A stretch of 64,000 bases of DNA from Salipiger bermudensis (GCF_019801965.1 NZ_JAHVIA010000003.1:248001-312000), one strand, 5' to 3'; shown: positions 35,333 through 44,457, counted from the stretch's first letter. Notes: a model not told the origin generated them from the letters alone. Numbers and translations: made by a program.

Positions 35333-37570
35333 TCACTCTTCCGCCATCCGGGTCTGGTCGAGCAGCGCGCGAAGCGTGTCGCGGGTCTCGGCGCCGGAGG
35401 TCGCCAGCGCTTCAGCCAGCGCGAGGCTCGGCACCGCGCCGCTCTCGGCAGGCAGGCCGGAGTCGACGAGCGCCGCCGCCGCAGCAAGCGCATCCTCCTC
35501 GCCCTCGACCGCGTCCCAGTCGCCCGCGAGCCAGGCGGCCCTCCGCGCTTCCCCGGTCTCGCCAAGCGACCCGAAGGCCGTCTGCGCGTAGGTGTAATCT
35601 CCCATCATTGCCCGCGCGCGTGCGCGCAGCTCCAGCGCATCATCCCCCTGCAGCCCGATCAGGGCGATCTCGGCCTGTTGCGGATCCGCGCGGACGAGAT
35701 GGATCTCCGACTCGAGGAGCCGGCGCGCGCGAAGATCGCGGGCGATGACCGGCAGGGTCGCCCAGCTCAGCGCCTCGTCGGGGAGACCCAGCGCCAGAAG
35801 GCGGCGCGCCACCGCAAGCGCCGTGTCTTCGGAAACCAGTCGGTCATAATCCCGTTTCCGCGTGACCGCCTGTCGCAGGAAGCCGGTGTCGGATCCCTGC
35901 GCCGCGAGGGCCGACATCAGCTCCGACGCGGCCAGCCGCCGCTGATGCTCGGGAAAGTCGGCGCCGTCGCGCAGGGTCGCGACGGCCTGATCGAAGAGCC
36001 GGCTCGCCGTCAACGCGCGCAAATGGGCGAGCCAGAGATCGGGGCCCTGTTCCGTGGCGCGCAGCTCGGTCGAATAGGCGCCGGTCAGATCTGTCAGCCG
36101 CTTGTTGATCCCCGCGCCCTGCTCTGCTGCCAGCGCAACCGTGGCCACGACCGCATCCGGCGCGTGGCGCCCGGCCCCGTGCGAGAGATCCATCAGCGCA
36201 TTCATCGCCTCGTCGACGGCCCCGTCCAGCCTGTCGATCTGCGCCTCGCTATAGCGCATCTCCTCGTCCGGGGCACCTCCAGACCGCGCCAGCCGCGAAA
36301 GCAAATTGCGCGCCGCGTCCCGGTGTCCCGCCTCTGCCAACCGCGTGGCCAGTGTCGGCCCGAGCAACTCACGCAGCGTCTCCGGCAAGGCCTCGAAGGC
36401 GCGGCGCACCGCCTTGTCGTCGATCATTGCGCCCTCCGGCAGGGACGGCGCGCCGGCCAGCGCCCAGAGCGACGCCGCACCTTTACAATCGGTCTGGCCG
36501 GCGAAGACCCCGGCGCGATCGGCGCCGCCATCGACGATGCCGGCCAGCGCGAAGAGCACCGGATCACGTCTCTCCTGATCAAGCTCGAGCAGGGCGCGCG
36601 CCTCGGCCCCGAAGCCGATATAGATATGTGCCCGGACGAGCTCGAGCAGGATCTCCGGGTCCAACGCGTCGAATTCGCCGTAGAGCCTTCGGCGCAGAAC
36701 AGGAATCTCGCTGTCAAAGGTCTCGTCCGATCCCCAGGAAGTAAGGTCGAGCGCCGCATCCGGGACGCAACCTGTCCCCCCGACGCGGACCCGCGCCTGC
36801 ATGTCGGAGGGCGAGCGCCCGAGGATCGCCGCCTCGATCGCCCCGCGATGCCCGGAGAGATCCGGAACGCCTTCGCCGGGCTCTTCGTCTTCCGCCGGCG
36901 TGGAAGACATCGCGCTTGGCGGAGCGGACGGTGCGGGGGTGAGCCCGGGAGAGAGAAGCCCATCGGTGGCGGCGATCGCGAGCTGCTCTGCGAGCGTATG
37001 CTCGAGCAGGGTTGGATCCATGCCGGCCCCCGGCTCGCGCGGCGCGCTCTCGGGCTCGGCCCGGCGCGCTTTCGGCACGAAGCCTGGCAAGAGCGGGTTG
37101 CGCTCTGGCGATGGGCCGATGCCCGGCAAGGCGCCGACCCGGATCTCCGACAGGGGCGCATCGTCAACGCGCGGCGCCGGCTCCACAGCGGCCTCGGATG
37201 CCACAAACTCCCCTGGCCGAATGTCGATCACCAGCATCGCCGGCTCGGCCAGGAAAGCCTCTGCGACACAGGCGCAAGCCAGCTCGATCCCGAGCCCGGC
37301 GCCATCCGGAAGCGGCTCGAGCCCGGTGATGCGCTCCCTGTCGATCCGGTTGAAGACCGTACTGCCATCGAACCGGAACCCGCCCTCCCGGAGCCGCAGC
37401 TCGACCCTGTTCGGCGCCATCTGCACCACGTTCCACGCAGTATCCACCGGCACGTCCAACGCCAGGCGTGTGAACGATCCATGCTCGCCGGAGCGCACCC
37501 GGATCTCCTGCGCGAGGCCCGCCCCGGCCCAGAGGCAAATCGTGAAGCAGAGAAGAGCAAGGCGGATCAT
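35333..37570 (-). CDS. Large exported protein of unknown function in the flagellar cluster
   Basis: This 745-aa protein has a clear signal peptide (IRLALLCFTICLWAGAGLAQ). Residues 21-120 are beta-rich and AMIN-like (RLALDVPVDTAWNVVQM, ERITGLEPLPDGAGLGIEL), followed by a Pro/Ala/Glu-rich linker (about 120-240). The long C-terminal part, about 280-745, looks like helical TPR-type repeats (DEALSWATLPVIARDL; LELRARARAMMGDYTYAQTAF). It overlaps the motA stop by 4 bp (ATGA), so it is made together with MotA. By position and architecture it may be a periplasmic stator or motor factor, comparable in idea to rhizobial MotC. I do not recognise a named family. Confidence 0.9.
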   Translation of the reverse strand: MIRLALLCFTICLWAGAGLAQEIRVRSGEHGSFTRLALDVPVDTAWNVVQMAPNRVELRLREGGFRFDGSTVFNRIDRERITGLEPLPDGAGLGIELACACVAEAFLAEPAMLVIDIRPGEFVASEAAVEPAPRVDDAPLSEIRVGALPGIGPSPERNPLLPGFVPKARRAEPESAPREPGAGMDPTLLEHTLAEQLAIAATDGLLSPGLTPAPSAPPSAMSSTPAEDEEPGEGVPDLSGHRGAIEAAILGRSPSDMQARVRVGGTGCVPDAALDLTSWGSDETFDSEIPVLRRRLYGEFDALDPEILLELVRAHIYIGFGAEARALLELDQERRDPVLFALAGIVDGGADRAGVFAGQTDCKGAASLWALAGAPSLPEGAMIDDKAVRRAFEALPETLRELLGPTLATRLAEAGHRDAARNLLSRLARSGGAPDEEMRYSEAQIDRLDGAVDEAMNALMDLSHGAGRHAPDAVVATVALAAEQGAGINKRLTDLTGAYSTELRATEQGPDLWLAHLRALTASRLFDQAVATLRDGADFPEHQRRLAASELMSALAAQGSDTGFLRQAVTRKRDYDRLVSEDTALAVARRLLALGLPDEALSWATLPVIARDLRARRLLESEIHLVRADPQQAEIALIGLQGDDALELRARARAMMGDYTYAQTAFGSLGETGEARRAAWLAGDWDAVEGEEDALAAAAALVDSGLPAESGAVPSLALAEALATSGAETRDTLRALLDQTRMAEE

Positions 37571-38436
37571 GCGGCTGCCTGCTTCACGGATTTCAGCGCT
37601 TCCTCGAGATCGGTAAAACTCGGCCGGAAATGGGCCGGCGTGTTCTGGCGCCCGACCTCGATGCAGATATTGGTGGCGTGGTTGTGGAGGTTCGCCACCA
37701 GGACCTCGCGGATCAGCTGGTAGAAATGCAGATCCTCTTCCACCACTGCCTTGACCTTGACCGCGAAGGGGCCGGCGAACCCATAGGCCAGGAACACGCC
37801 AAGAAACGTCCCCACCAGGGCGCCGCCGATCAGCTTGCCGAGCACCTCGGGCGGCTGGTCGATCGACCCCATCGTCTTGATGACCCCGAGCACCGCCGCG
37901 ACGATGCCGAGCGCCGGCAGACCGTCTGCCATCGCCTGCAGCGCGTGGCTCGAATGCATGCGATGATGCTCGAGCGCCTCGATGCGCTTGTCGAGCACCT
38001 CCTCGACCTGGTGCGGATCGTCGTAGTTCATAGACATCGAGCGCATCGTGTCACAGATCAGCTCGATGGCGATCTTGTCCCCCTGGATCTTGGGATACTT
38101 GGAGAAGATCGCCGATTCACCGGGCGATTCAACGTGTTCCTCGATGGCAACCGGGCTCTGGCGCGCCAGCCGGATCAGCTCGAACAGCAGGCAGAGCAGC
38201 TCCTTGTAGTCTCCCGGCTTCCACTTCGCGCCCTTGAAGACCTTGCCGACATCCTTGAGCGTGTGCTTCACCACGCTCGCATCATTGCCGATCAGGAAGG
38301 TCCCGAGCGCGGCCCCGCCGATCATCATCATCTCGAACGGAAGCGATTTGAGGATGATCGACATCTTGCCGCCAGCGAGGAGATACCCGCCGAAGACCAT
38401 GCCGAAAATCACGACGATCCCGATGATTCCCATCAT
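37567..38436 (-). CDS. motA: Flagellar motor stator protein MotA
   Basis: This 289-aa protein has four transmembrane helices: two near the N-terminus (GIIGIVVIFGMVFGGYLLAGG, then FEMMMIGGAALGTFLIG) and two in the C-terminal half. The proline-containing torque segment MADGLPALGIVAAVLG and the helix LVGTFLGVFLAYGFAGPF follow the large cytoplasmic loop. It forms the H+ stator with MotB. It starts the leftward unit motA-745 aa gene-(46 aa)-flhA-fliR-flhB-fliJ-like, while motB lies 6 kb away with its own promoter. Confidence 0.96.
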   Translation of the reverse strand: MMGIIGIVVIFGMVFGGYLLAGGKMSIILKSLPFEMMMIGGAALGTFLIGNDASVVKHTLKDVGKVFKGAKWKPGDYKELLCLLFELIRLARQSPVAIEEHVESPGESAIFSKYPKIQGDKIAIELICDTMRSMSMNYDDPHQVEEVLDKRIEALEHHRMHSSHALQAMADGLPALGIVAAVLGVIKTMGSIDQPPEVLGKLIGGALVGTFLGVFLAYGFAGPFAVKVKAVVEEDLHFYQLIREVLVANLHNHATNICIEVGRQNTPAHFRPSFTDLEEALKSVKQAAA

Positions 38437-38516
38437 AGCGGCGACTCCTTCACCTTTCCCGCACCTCTGCTGCCTGTCTTCGCGTTGCTAGCGCAGGGGC
38501 GGTTAACAAAACCCTC

Positions 38517-38538
38517 AGCCCCGGCCATTCCCGGGGCT
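38517..38538 (-). terminator. Terminator of the flgE-flgK-flgL-flgI unit
   Basis: An 8-bp perfect stem (agccccgg / ccggggct) with a 6-nt loop overlaps the flgI stop codon. Read leftward it is followed by GAGGGTTTTGTT. It separates flgI from motA. A GTTAAC palindrome lies at 38502-38507, which is also 65-71 bp upstream of motA and could be half of a CtrA site. Confidence 0.65.
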
Positions 38539-39649
38539 ACATCACGAGGAAATCAGCGTGCAGCGCCCCGGCAGCCTTGATGCTCTTGAGGATGTCGATC
38601 ATGTCGCGCGGCGAGACACCGAGCGCGTTCAGTCCGGCGATCACCTCCGAGAGCGAGGTGCCACCCGGAACCTCGGCCAGCCCGATGCCCGGCTCTTCGA
38701 CGATATCGGCCCCGGTGCGCGGGATGACCACGGTTTCGCCCTCCGCAAACGGGTTGGGCTGCACCGCGATCGGGGTTTCCTCGATGCGCAGCGTCAGGTT
38801 CCCCTGCGACACGGCGACACGCGAAATCCGGACATCCTCGCCCATCACGATGGTGCCGGAGCGCTGATCCACGACGACCCGCGCCCGGCGCTCCGGCTCG
38901 ACCGGCAGGTTTTCGATCGCGACCACCGCCTGCGCCGGAGAGCCTGTCCCGGTCTGGCGCAGGTCGACCGAGACCGTCCCGGCATCGAGCATTTCCGCAG
39001 CGCGCCGCCCGACACGACGGTTGATCGCCGCCTCGATGCGCGCCGCGGTGGTGAAATCCGGCTCGCGCAGTGCCAGCCGCAGGGTGGCAAGATCGCCGAA
39101 GGCAAACTCCACCTCGCGCTCGATCCGCGCACCGGCCGGGATCACCCCAGAGGTCGGCACCCCTTGGACCACGCGGGCGGCATCGCCCTCCGCCTCGACC
39201 CCGCCGGCGATCACCGTGCCTTGCGCAACGGCGTAGATCTGGCCATCGGCCGCGTTGAGCGGGGTCATGATGAGGGTCCCGCCAAGCAGGCTGCTGGCAT
39301 CGCCAATAGCGGAAACCGTGACATCGATCTGGCTCCCGGCCCGTCCGAAGGGCGGCAGCCGCCCGGTCACGAAGACCGCAGCAACATTGCGCGGGCGAAA
39401 CTGTTCTCCGGTGACGTTCACCCCGAGCCGTTCGAGGATGTTCTGCATGATCTCTTCGGTGAAGGGCGCATTGCGAAGGCCATCGCCCGTGCCGTTGAGC
39501 CCGACCACCAGCCCGTAGCCGACGAGATCATTGGACCGCACACCGTCGAATTCCACCAGGTCCTTGATCCGGACCGCCTGGGCCGGCGCGATCTGCGCAA
39601 TGCAGAGAAGCATGGCCGAGAGAAGCGCGCAGAGACCGCGCCGCCTCAT
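38537..39649 (-). CDS. flgI: Flagellar P-ring protein FlgI
   Basis: This 370-aa exported protein has a signal peptide ending in APAQA. The FlgI core follows: VRIKDLVEFDGVRSNDLVGYGLVVGLNGTGD, RNVAAVFVTGRLPPFGR, VVVDQRSGTIVMGEDVRIS, and the C-terminal LNALGVSPRDMIDILKSIKAAGALHADF. It forms the periplasmic P ring. It overlaps flgL by 4 bp (ATGA). Confidence 0.96.
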   Translation of the reverse strand: MRRRGLCALLSAMLLCIAQIAPAQAVRIKDLVEFDGVRSNDLVGYGLVVGLNGTGDGLRNAPFTEEIMQNILERLGVNVTGEQFRPRNVAAVFVTGRLPPFGRAGSQIDVTVSAIGDASSLLGGTLIMTPLNAADGQIYAVAQGTVIAGGVEAEGDAARVVQGVPTSGVIPAGARIEREVEFAFGDLATLRLALREPDFTTAARIEAAINRRVGRRAAEMLDAGTVSVDLRQTGTGSPAQAVVAIENLPVEPERRARVVVDQRSGTIVMGEDVRISRVAVSQGNLTLRIEETPIAVQPNPFAEGETVVIPRTGADIVEEPGIGLAEVPGGTSLSEVIAGLNALGVSPRDMIDILKSIKAAGALHADFLVM

Positions 39650-40650
39650 CTCAGGAACTCCACCAGCGACATGCGCGAAGAGCGCACCGTGATCGCGTAG
39701 AGCGCTTCGAGCTGGACGCGGGTGTTTTCGTATCGTGTTGCCGTTTCGAATTCATCGGTGCCGACCAGATCGAGACGTGCGATGCTCGTGGCGGTGCGCT
39801 CGGCGGAGTTGCGCGCCGTTACCTCCTCGATGCGTTGCTCCAGCGTTCCGAGCCCGGCACGCAGCTCGACCAGGCTCGCCACGGCCGTCTGCAGATCGAG
39901 CGCGGCATTCGAGATCAGCTCGATCTTGACATCGCCCGCGAGGCCCAGCGCGGAATCGCTCGCCAGCGCGGCCTTGGCCATTGCCTTCATCACGTCGCGA
40001 AACACCGGATCGTCGGCGCGGATATCGACACCGGCGCTCTCGGTCGCGCTGAGCTGGAGGGGCGCGAGCGACACCGTCGAGCCGAGATAGCCATCCGTCT
40101 CGAAGCCCCCGCCGAGCGTGTCGAACCAGGTGTCGAGCGCCGCTTCGACATCCGCCGCATCGACGGCACCGACCAGGGCGGTCTGCAAATCGGAGATCAT
40201 CGTTTCGCTGTCGACCACCGCCGGGGTGTCCGTCGCCGTTCCGGAGAACAGGAAGCGGCCGGCGACCGAGCGGTTCAGGCCATTGAGCATGTTGCCCAGC
40301 GCGTTCTCCGCCTCGGTCGAGAACGTGCGCAGCATTTCCTCGTTCGGGGTCAGCTCAACCGAGAGCAGCACCTGCGACAGAAGCTCGGAACGGGTCTGGA
40401 TCTCGTCGAGGGTGGTCTGCATGGTGCCGGAGAGAAACCCCGCTTCGGTGGTGTTGACGCGATATGTCTCGAGCTGCGCGAGGCGCCGGTCGATCGAGAC
40501 CAGCGTCGACACGTCGCCGCCGAGATGCGCGACAGGATCGCGCACGAAGCCGGTGGCGATCTCGGTGCCGAGCCGGTCGAGATCGCGGTTGAGCCGCGTC
40601 TGGTGGGTTCGCAGGACCAAGGTCCTGGCGAGATCTCCAACGGTGTCCAT
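39646..40650 (-). CDS. flgL: Flagellar hook-filament junction protein FlgL
   Basis: This 334-aa protein is flagellin-like at both ends: N-terminal TLVLRTHQTRLNRDLDRLGTEIATG and C-terminal TRYENTRVQLEALYAITVRSS. It lies 10 bp after flgK, which supports HAP3/FlgL over flagellin. The start at 40650 (MDTVGDLA) follows GAGG. The longer upstream frame runs through flgK and is rejected. Confidence 0.93.
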   Translation of the reverse strand: MDTVGDLARTLVLRTHQTRLNRDLDRLGTEIATGFVRDPVAHLGGDVSTLVSIDRRLAQLETYRVNTTEAGFLSGTMQTTLDEIQTRSELLSQVLLSVELTPNEEMLRTFSTEAENALGNMLNGLNRSVAGRFLFSGTATDTPAVVDSETMISDLQTALVGAVDAADVEAALDTWFDTLGGGFETDGYLGSTVSLAPLQLSATESAGVDIRADDPVFRDVMKAMAKAALASDSALGLAGDVKIELISNAALDLQTAVASLVELRAGLGTLEQRIEEVTARNSAERTATSIARLDLVGTDEFETATRYENTRVQLEALYAITVRSSRMSLVEFLR

Positions 40651-40660
40651 GACCCCCTCC

Positions 40661-42118
40661 TCAGATAGCCAGCAATTTCTCCAACAGATCGTCGACCACG
40701 GAGATGACCCGCGCATTGGCCGCGTAGTGCTGCTCGATCCGCAGCAGCTCCTGCAGTTCGGCATCGGTATCGACGCCCTTCGACAGCTCCAGCTCCTTGA
40801 GCGCGGTGTTCTGGGCGCTGCTGAAGCTCTGCTCACCATCGGCCCGCAGACGCGCGGCGGCGATGACGGCGTGGAAATCCGCGACATGCTTGGCAAAGCT
40901 CTGCGCGCCGGTGCCAAGCGCCGAGGAACTCGGGCTGACCAGATCCTCCAGGGCCCCGGAATAGCCCTGCAACAGCCGTGCCTCGCCCACCGGACCTTGA
41001 GTGACCGCGCCGAGCCCGTCGCGCAGGCGCCAGGTGTCGCTTCCCAGGGGATCGACCAGAGCATTGAGCGCGATGCGCCCGGCGATGCCGGTCTCATCGA
41101 GCGGGTCGAACGCGGTTCCGGCATCGGTGAAGAGGCCGGGATCCGTTGCCGCCAGCGTGATATCGGGCCCGCCCGGGGCAAACCGCTCGATCAGATCCCG
41201 TGCGATGCCGTCGAGCACCGCCTGCATCTCCGGGCCGACCACATCCCGGATCTGGAACTGGGCGCCGAGGCTGCCGCCCCCCAGCGGCCCGGCATTGCTG
41301 CTGTTGATGGGCTTGTCGTTGATCTCGAGCCCGGAGAGCACGCCCCCGAGCCTCATAGCGGCGGTGACCGGATCCTGGGGCGCGAAGCTGATCCGCGCCG
41401 GATCGCTGTGAAAATCCGGGTCGAGAAGGATCGTTCCCGAGGCGGCGTAGAGCGCGATCGCGCCCATCTCGCGCGACACGCTCCGCAGCGGCACGATGTC
41501 GGAGATCTCGTCGATCACGCGCTGTCGCTGGTCCATCAGAGACGAGGGATCTCCGTCGCGCACCAGGCTGTCGGTGATGGCGATGTTGAGTTCGGAGACC
41601 CGGGTCAGCGCGCTGTTGAGGCGATCGACCTGCGCCGCGATCGTCCTGTCGGCATCGGTGCGTCCGGCCTGGATCTCCTCGCTGGTCTCGTTGAGCAGGG
41701 TGACAAAATCCTCCGCGCGCTGTGCCACGAGGATCAGGCGCTGATCCGAGGACGGATCCGAGGCCGCGGAGAGCAGCGCGGTTTCGAGCGCCGCGTAGCG
41801 CCCGACGAGGGACCCGGCGGTGTCGGTCGGGCCGAGCAGGGTTTCGATGCGGCTGGCAAAGCTCTGCATCTCGTCGGCGAAGCCGGATTGCGCGTCCGAC
41901 AGGCGGCGGTCGGCCAGCACCGCGGTATCGACATTGCGGGTCACCCCGTCGACCAGGACGCCGCCCGAGCTGCCAAGCGCGCGTGACGACAGATCGAGCG
42001 TGCGCCTCCCGTAGCTCTCGGTCGTGGCGTTGGCGATGTTGGACGCCACCAACCCCGCCGCGCGGCTGTTGGCGGTGAGCCCGCTCAGCGCGTTGGACAG
42101 TGCTGAACCCAGTGACAT
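40661..42118 (-). CDS. flgK: Flagellar hook-filament junction protein FlgK
   Basis: This 485-aa protein begins SLGSALSNALSGLTANSRAA and continues with the axial motif SNIANATTESYGRRTLDLSS. It ends in LELSKGVDTDAELQELLRIE and the Leu-rich tail VVDDLLEKLLAI. It is the HAP1 adapter joining hook to filament. It lies 39 bp after flgE and 10 bp before flgL. Confidence 0.95.
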   Translation of the reverse strand: MSLGSALSNALSGLTANSRAAGLVASNIANATTESYGRRTLDLSSRALGSSGGVLVDGVTRNVDTAVLADRRLSDAQSGFADEMQSFASRIETLLGPTDTAGSLVGRYAALETALLSAASDPSSDQRLILVAQRAEDFVTLLNETSEEIQAGRTDADRTIAAQVDRLNSALTRVSELNIAITDSLVRDGDPSSLMDQRQRVIDEISDIVPLRSVSREMGAIALYAASGTILLDPDFHSDPARISFAPQDPVTAAMRLGGVLSGLEINDKPINSSNAGPLGGGSLGAQFQIRDVVGPEMQAVLDGIARDLIERFAPGGPDITLAATDPGLFTDAGTAFDPLDETGIAGRIALNALVDPLGSDTWRLRDGLGAVTQGPVGEARLLQGYSGALEDLVSPSSSALGTGAQSFAKHVADFHAVIAAARLRADGEQSFSSAQNTALKELELSKGVDTDAELQELLRIEQHYAANARVISVVDDLLEKLLAI

Positions 42119-42157
42119 GTTCCGCCCTCCTGTCAGGGGCCGATCCCGCTATCGGGA

Positions 42158-43456
42158 TCAGCGCTTCATATTGGTGGTTTCCTGCAGCATCTCGTCGACG
42201 GTCTGGATCACCTTGGCATTGGAGGAATAGGCCCGCTGGGTGCGGATCATGTCCGTCAGCTCCTGCGCGATGTCGGTCGCGGATTCCTGCCTGGCGAAGG
42301 ATTTGACGCTCCCCGTCGGGCCATCGCCCGCGTCCCACAGGAAGAACGAGCCGCTCTGCGTGGTCGGCCGGAAAGTCGAGCCATCGACCGCGCTCATGCC
42401 GTTGTAATTGGGCAGGTCGACCAGCGGGATCTGGTAGAGCACCTGGCTCTGGCCGCTGTCATAAACGGCGCTCACATAGCCGTTTTCATCTACCTCGACC
42501 GAGACCATGTTGCCGACCGAGGAGCCGTCCTTCGAGATCGAGATCGGCGCGAAGCTGTCGCCGAGCTGCGACAGCCCACCGGTCTCGCCCGCGGCGCCGA
42601 TATCGAACTCGATCACGCCGCCGGCCACCGTGACCACGAAGACCCCGGTGGCCGGATCATAGGCGGTGCCGGTGGTTTCGGCCACGGTAGAGATGGTGCC
42701 GCCCGAGCCGGTCGTGTTGTCGAAGGTGATGAGATAATCCCCCACCACGGCGCCGCCCTGGGCGGAATCCGTCATCACCATTTGCCACTCGTTCGAGATG
42801 CCGGTGGCCGGCACCGTGGGCGTGAAGGTGATCGAGATGCTCTGCGAGATGCCGACATTGTCGAAATACTCGATCTCGAGATACTCGGCATCACCGGGCG
42901 CGCCGGCCTGGGTCGCGGTGGCCGGCAGGTTGAGCGCGACATCGACCGAGGTCGTCGGGTCGGCGGTCAGGCTGAGGCTGAACTGGATCGGTTCGAGACC
43001 GTTGATCGTATCGCGCGGATAGGGCGGGATCGATCCGTCGAGCGCCGCCGGCCAGCCCATCAGGTAATAGCCCTTCTTGCTGGCGAGGAAGCCATGCTCG
43101 TCGATCCGGTAGGAGCCCGTTGCGGTGAGCAGGAGCTCGGGCTCGCCGGTCGCCGCGAACTGGGCCTGCGAGGTCACCGGCAGCATGCCGATACCGTCGA
43201 TCGCGAGATCGGTGGCATTGCTCGTCGAGACGATGGCGCCGCCCTCGTCGATCAGGCGGAGATTGTCGATCGCCGTGCCGCCCGCGGTATAGGCCTTCTG
43301 CTTGCCGCTCGACATCACCAGCGCGGTGAAATCCGTCTCGACCCGGCGATAGCCGTAGGTCGAGGAGTTCGCGATATTGTCGGAAATCGCGCTGAGGCGG
43401 CTGGCATTACCCGACAGCCCCGATACACCGGCATTGAGAGACGAGGAAATGGTCAT
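42158..43456 (-). CDS. flgE: Flagellar hook protein FlgE
   Basis: This 432-aa protein has the N-terminal SSSLNAGVSGLSGNASRLS, then SDNIANSSTYGYRRVETDF, and the C-terminal MIRTQRAYSSNAKVIQTVDEML. The intervening D1/D2 domains contain repeated Gly/Asp/Thr-rich beta segments, and Tyr-rich KKGYYLMGWPA occurs near residue 128. It forms the hook, whose length FliK measures. It has its own promoter region with a CtrA-like site. Confidence 0.95.
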   Translation of the reverse strand: MTISSSLNAGVSGLSGNASRLSAISDNIANSSTYGYRRVETDFTALVMSSGKQKAYTAGGTAIDNLRLIDEGGAIVSTSNATDLAIDGIGMLPVTSQAQFAATGEPELLLTATGSYRIDEHGFLASKKGYYLMGWPAALDGSIPPYPRDTINGLEPIQFSLSLTADPTTSVDVALNLPATATQAGAPGDAEYLEIEYFDNVGISQSISITFTPTVPATGISNEWQMVMTDSAQGGAVVGDYLITFDNTTGSGGTISTVAETTGTAYDPATGVFVVTVAGGVIEFDIGAAGETGGLSQLGDSFAPISISKDGSSVGNMVSVEVDENGYVSAVYDSGQSQVLYQIPLVDLPNYNGMSAVDGSTFRPTTQSGSFFLWDAGDGPTGSVKSFARQESATDIAQELTDMIRTQRAYSSNAKVIQTVDEMLQETTNMKR

Positions 43457-43515
43457 GGACGCGCCTTTCTGCTGTCACCTTCGAAGAACTCGAAACCAGA
43501 CTTAGAGGCGCCGGC

Positions 43516-43530
43516 TTAATCCGGTCCTAA
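43516..43530 (-). promoter_or_regulatory. CtrA-like motif upstream of flgE
   Basis: TTAA-N7-CTAA followed by C lies 59 bp upstream of the flgE ATG. It differs from TTAA-N7-TTAAC by one base. The position suits activation of the flgE-flgK-flgL-flgI unit. Binding is inferred. Confidence 0.45.
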
Positions 43531-43561
43531 CAGCTAAAATCCGACACAGATCCGCGCCGCC

Positions 43562-44392
43562 TCAGCTCCGCAGGAAAATGATCTCGAGCCGCTCGTTGCG
43601 CGGATCCATCGGGTTGCTTTCCGACGGCTCGCGATCGGCATGGGCAGTCACCCGGTTGATGCGCTCCTTGGCGAGCCCGTCGGCCAGAAGCAATTCGCGG
43701 AACTGGTCGGCATGGCGGGTCGAGACCTCCCAGGAGGGATCCCGCGCCAGCACGATGGGATAGGCCCCGACATGTCCCTCGATGGCGAGCGGGTTGGTGA
43801 CTATCTCCGACACCCGCGCGATCACGCCCGAGAGCGCGTGCAAGAGCTCGGTCGGGGCGCCGGCCGCGTCGAAGAGCGGCGCGTCCCTGGTCGCGAAGAG
43901 CTCGACCACGAGCCCCTCATCGGTCACCCGCGTCACGATGTGACGCATCAGGTTGTCGCTGAGCAAGCTCTCGCCACCGTGGCCCATGAGCATATCCTCG
44001 ACCGCCTCGAAGGCCGGATCCTTCGGCGACGCCTCGGTGTCGTCCGGGTTTGCCGCGCCGCGGGCTTCGTCCTGCGTCGTCGGCCGCAGGCTGGTCGCCC
44101 CGGTGCCGACGCGCGGCAACTCGTTTTCCGAGAAGATGCTCTCGCCGCCGAGATTGCCATCGCCACCGCCCGACACGCGGCTGATCGCGATGGTCGGGCT
44201 GAAATAATCCGCCAGCCCCTTGCGCTGTTTCTCGGTCGTCGCGTTCAGCAGCCACATCAACATGAAGAAGGCCATCATCGCGGTGACGAAATCGGCATAG
44301 GCGACCTTCCACGCGCCGCCGTGATGCCCGTCACCGCCCGAAACCTTCTTCTTCTTGATGATGACCGGCGCGACACTGCTGTCGACCGCCAT
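43562..44392 (-). CDS. motB: Flagellar motor stator protein MotB
   Basis: This 276-aa protein has a basic N-terminus, one transmembrane helix (FVTAMMAFFMLMWLLN) and the proton-carrying Asp at residue 34 (AYADF). A plug-like linker and a C-terminal OmpA-type peptidoglycan-binding domain follow (IEGHVGAYPIV, STRHADQFRELLL, RNERLEIIFL). It anchors MotA to peptidoglycan. It lies 105 bp upstream of flgE on the same strand and is probably its own unit, under a CtrA-like site. Confidence 0.95.
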   Translation of the reverse strand: MAVDSSVAPVIIKKKKVSGGDGHHGGAWKVAYADFVTAMMAFFMLMWLLNATTEKQRKGLADYFSPTIAISRVSGGGDGNLGGESIFSENELPRVGTGATSLRPTTQDEARGAANPDDTEASPKDPAFEAVEDMLMGHGGESLLSDNLMRHIVTRVTDEGLVVELFATRDAPLFDAAGAPTELLHALSGVIARVSEIVTNPLAIEGHVGAYPIVLARDPSWEVSTRHADQFRELLLADGLAKERINRVTAHADREPSESNPMDPRNERLEIIFLRS

Positions 44393-44442
44393 GTTCCACC
44401 ACCTTGTCTTTCACCCCGACACAGGCTCTAGCGGAACAGCGG

Positions 44443-44457
44443 TTACCTCCCGCTTAA
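44443..44457. promoter_or_regulatory. CtrA-like motif between motB and the YjbH gene
   Basis: TTAC-N7-TTAA followed by C is the best CtrA-like match in the window: one mismatch, with the full TTAAC second half. It is 50 bp upstream of motB and 146 bp upstream of the divergent YjbH-family gene, so either or both could be targets. Confidence 0.5.

Noticed and set aside
34526-37723. A 1065-codon open frame on the plus strand opposite flhA, the 745-aa gene and motA
   Set aside because: It is antisense to genes with signal peptide, family motifs and overlaps. High GC removes stop codons from the opposite strand. Its product is Arg/Pro/Ala-rich with no family pattern.
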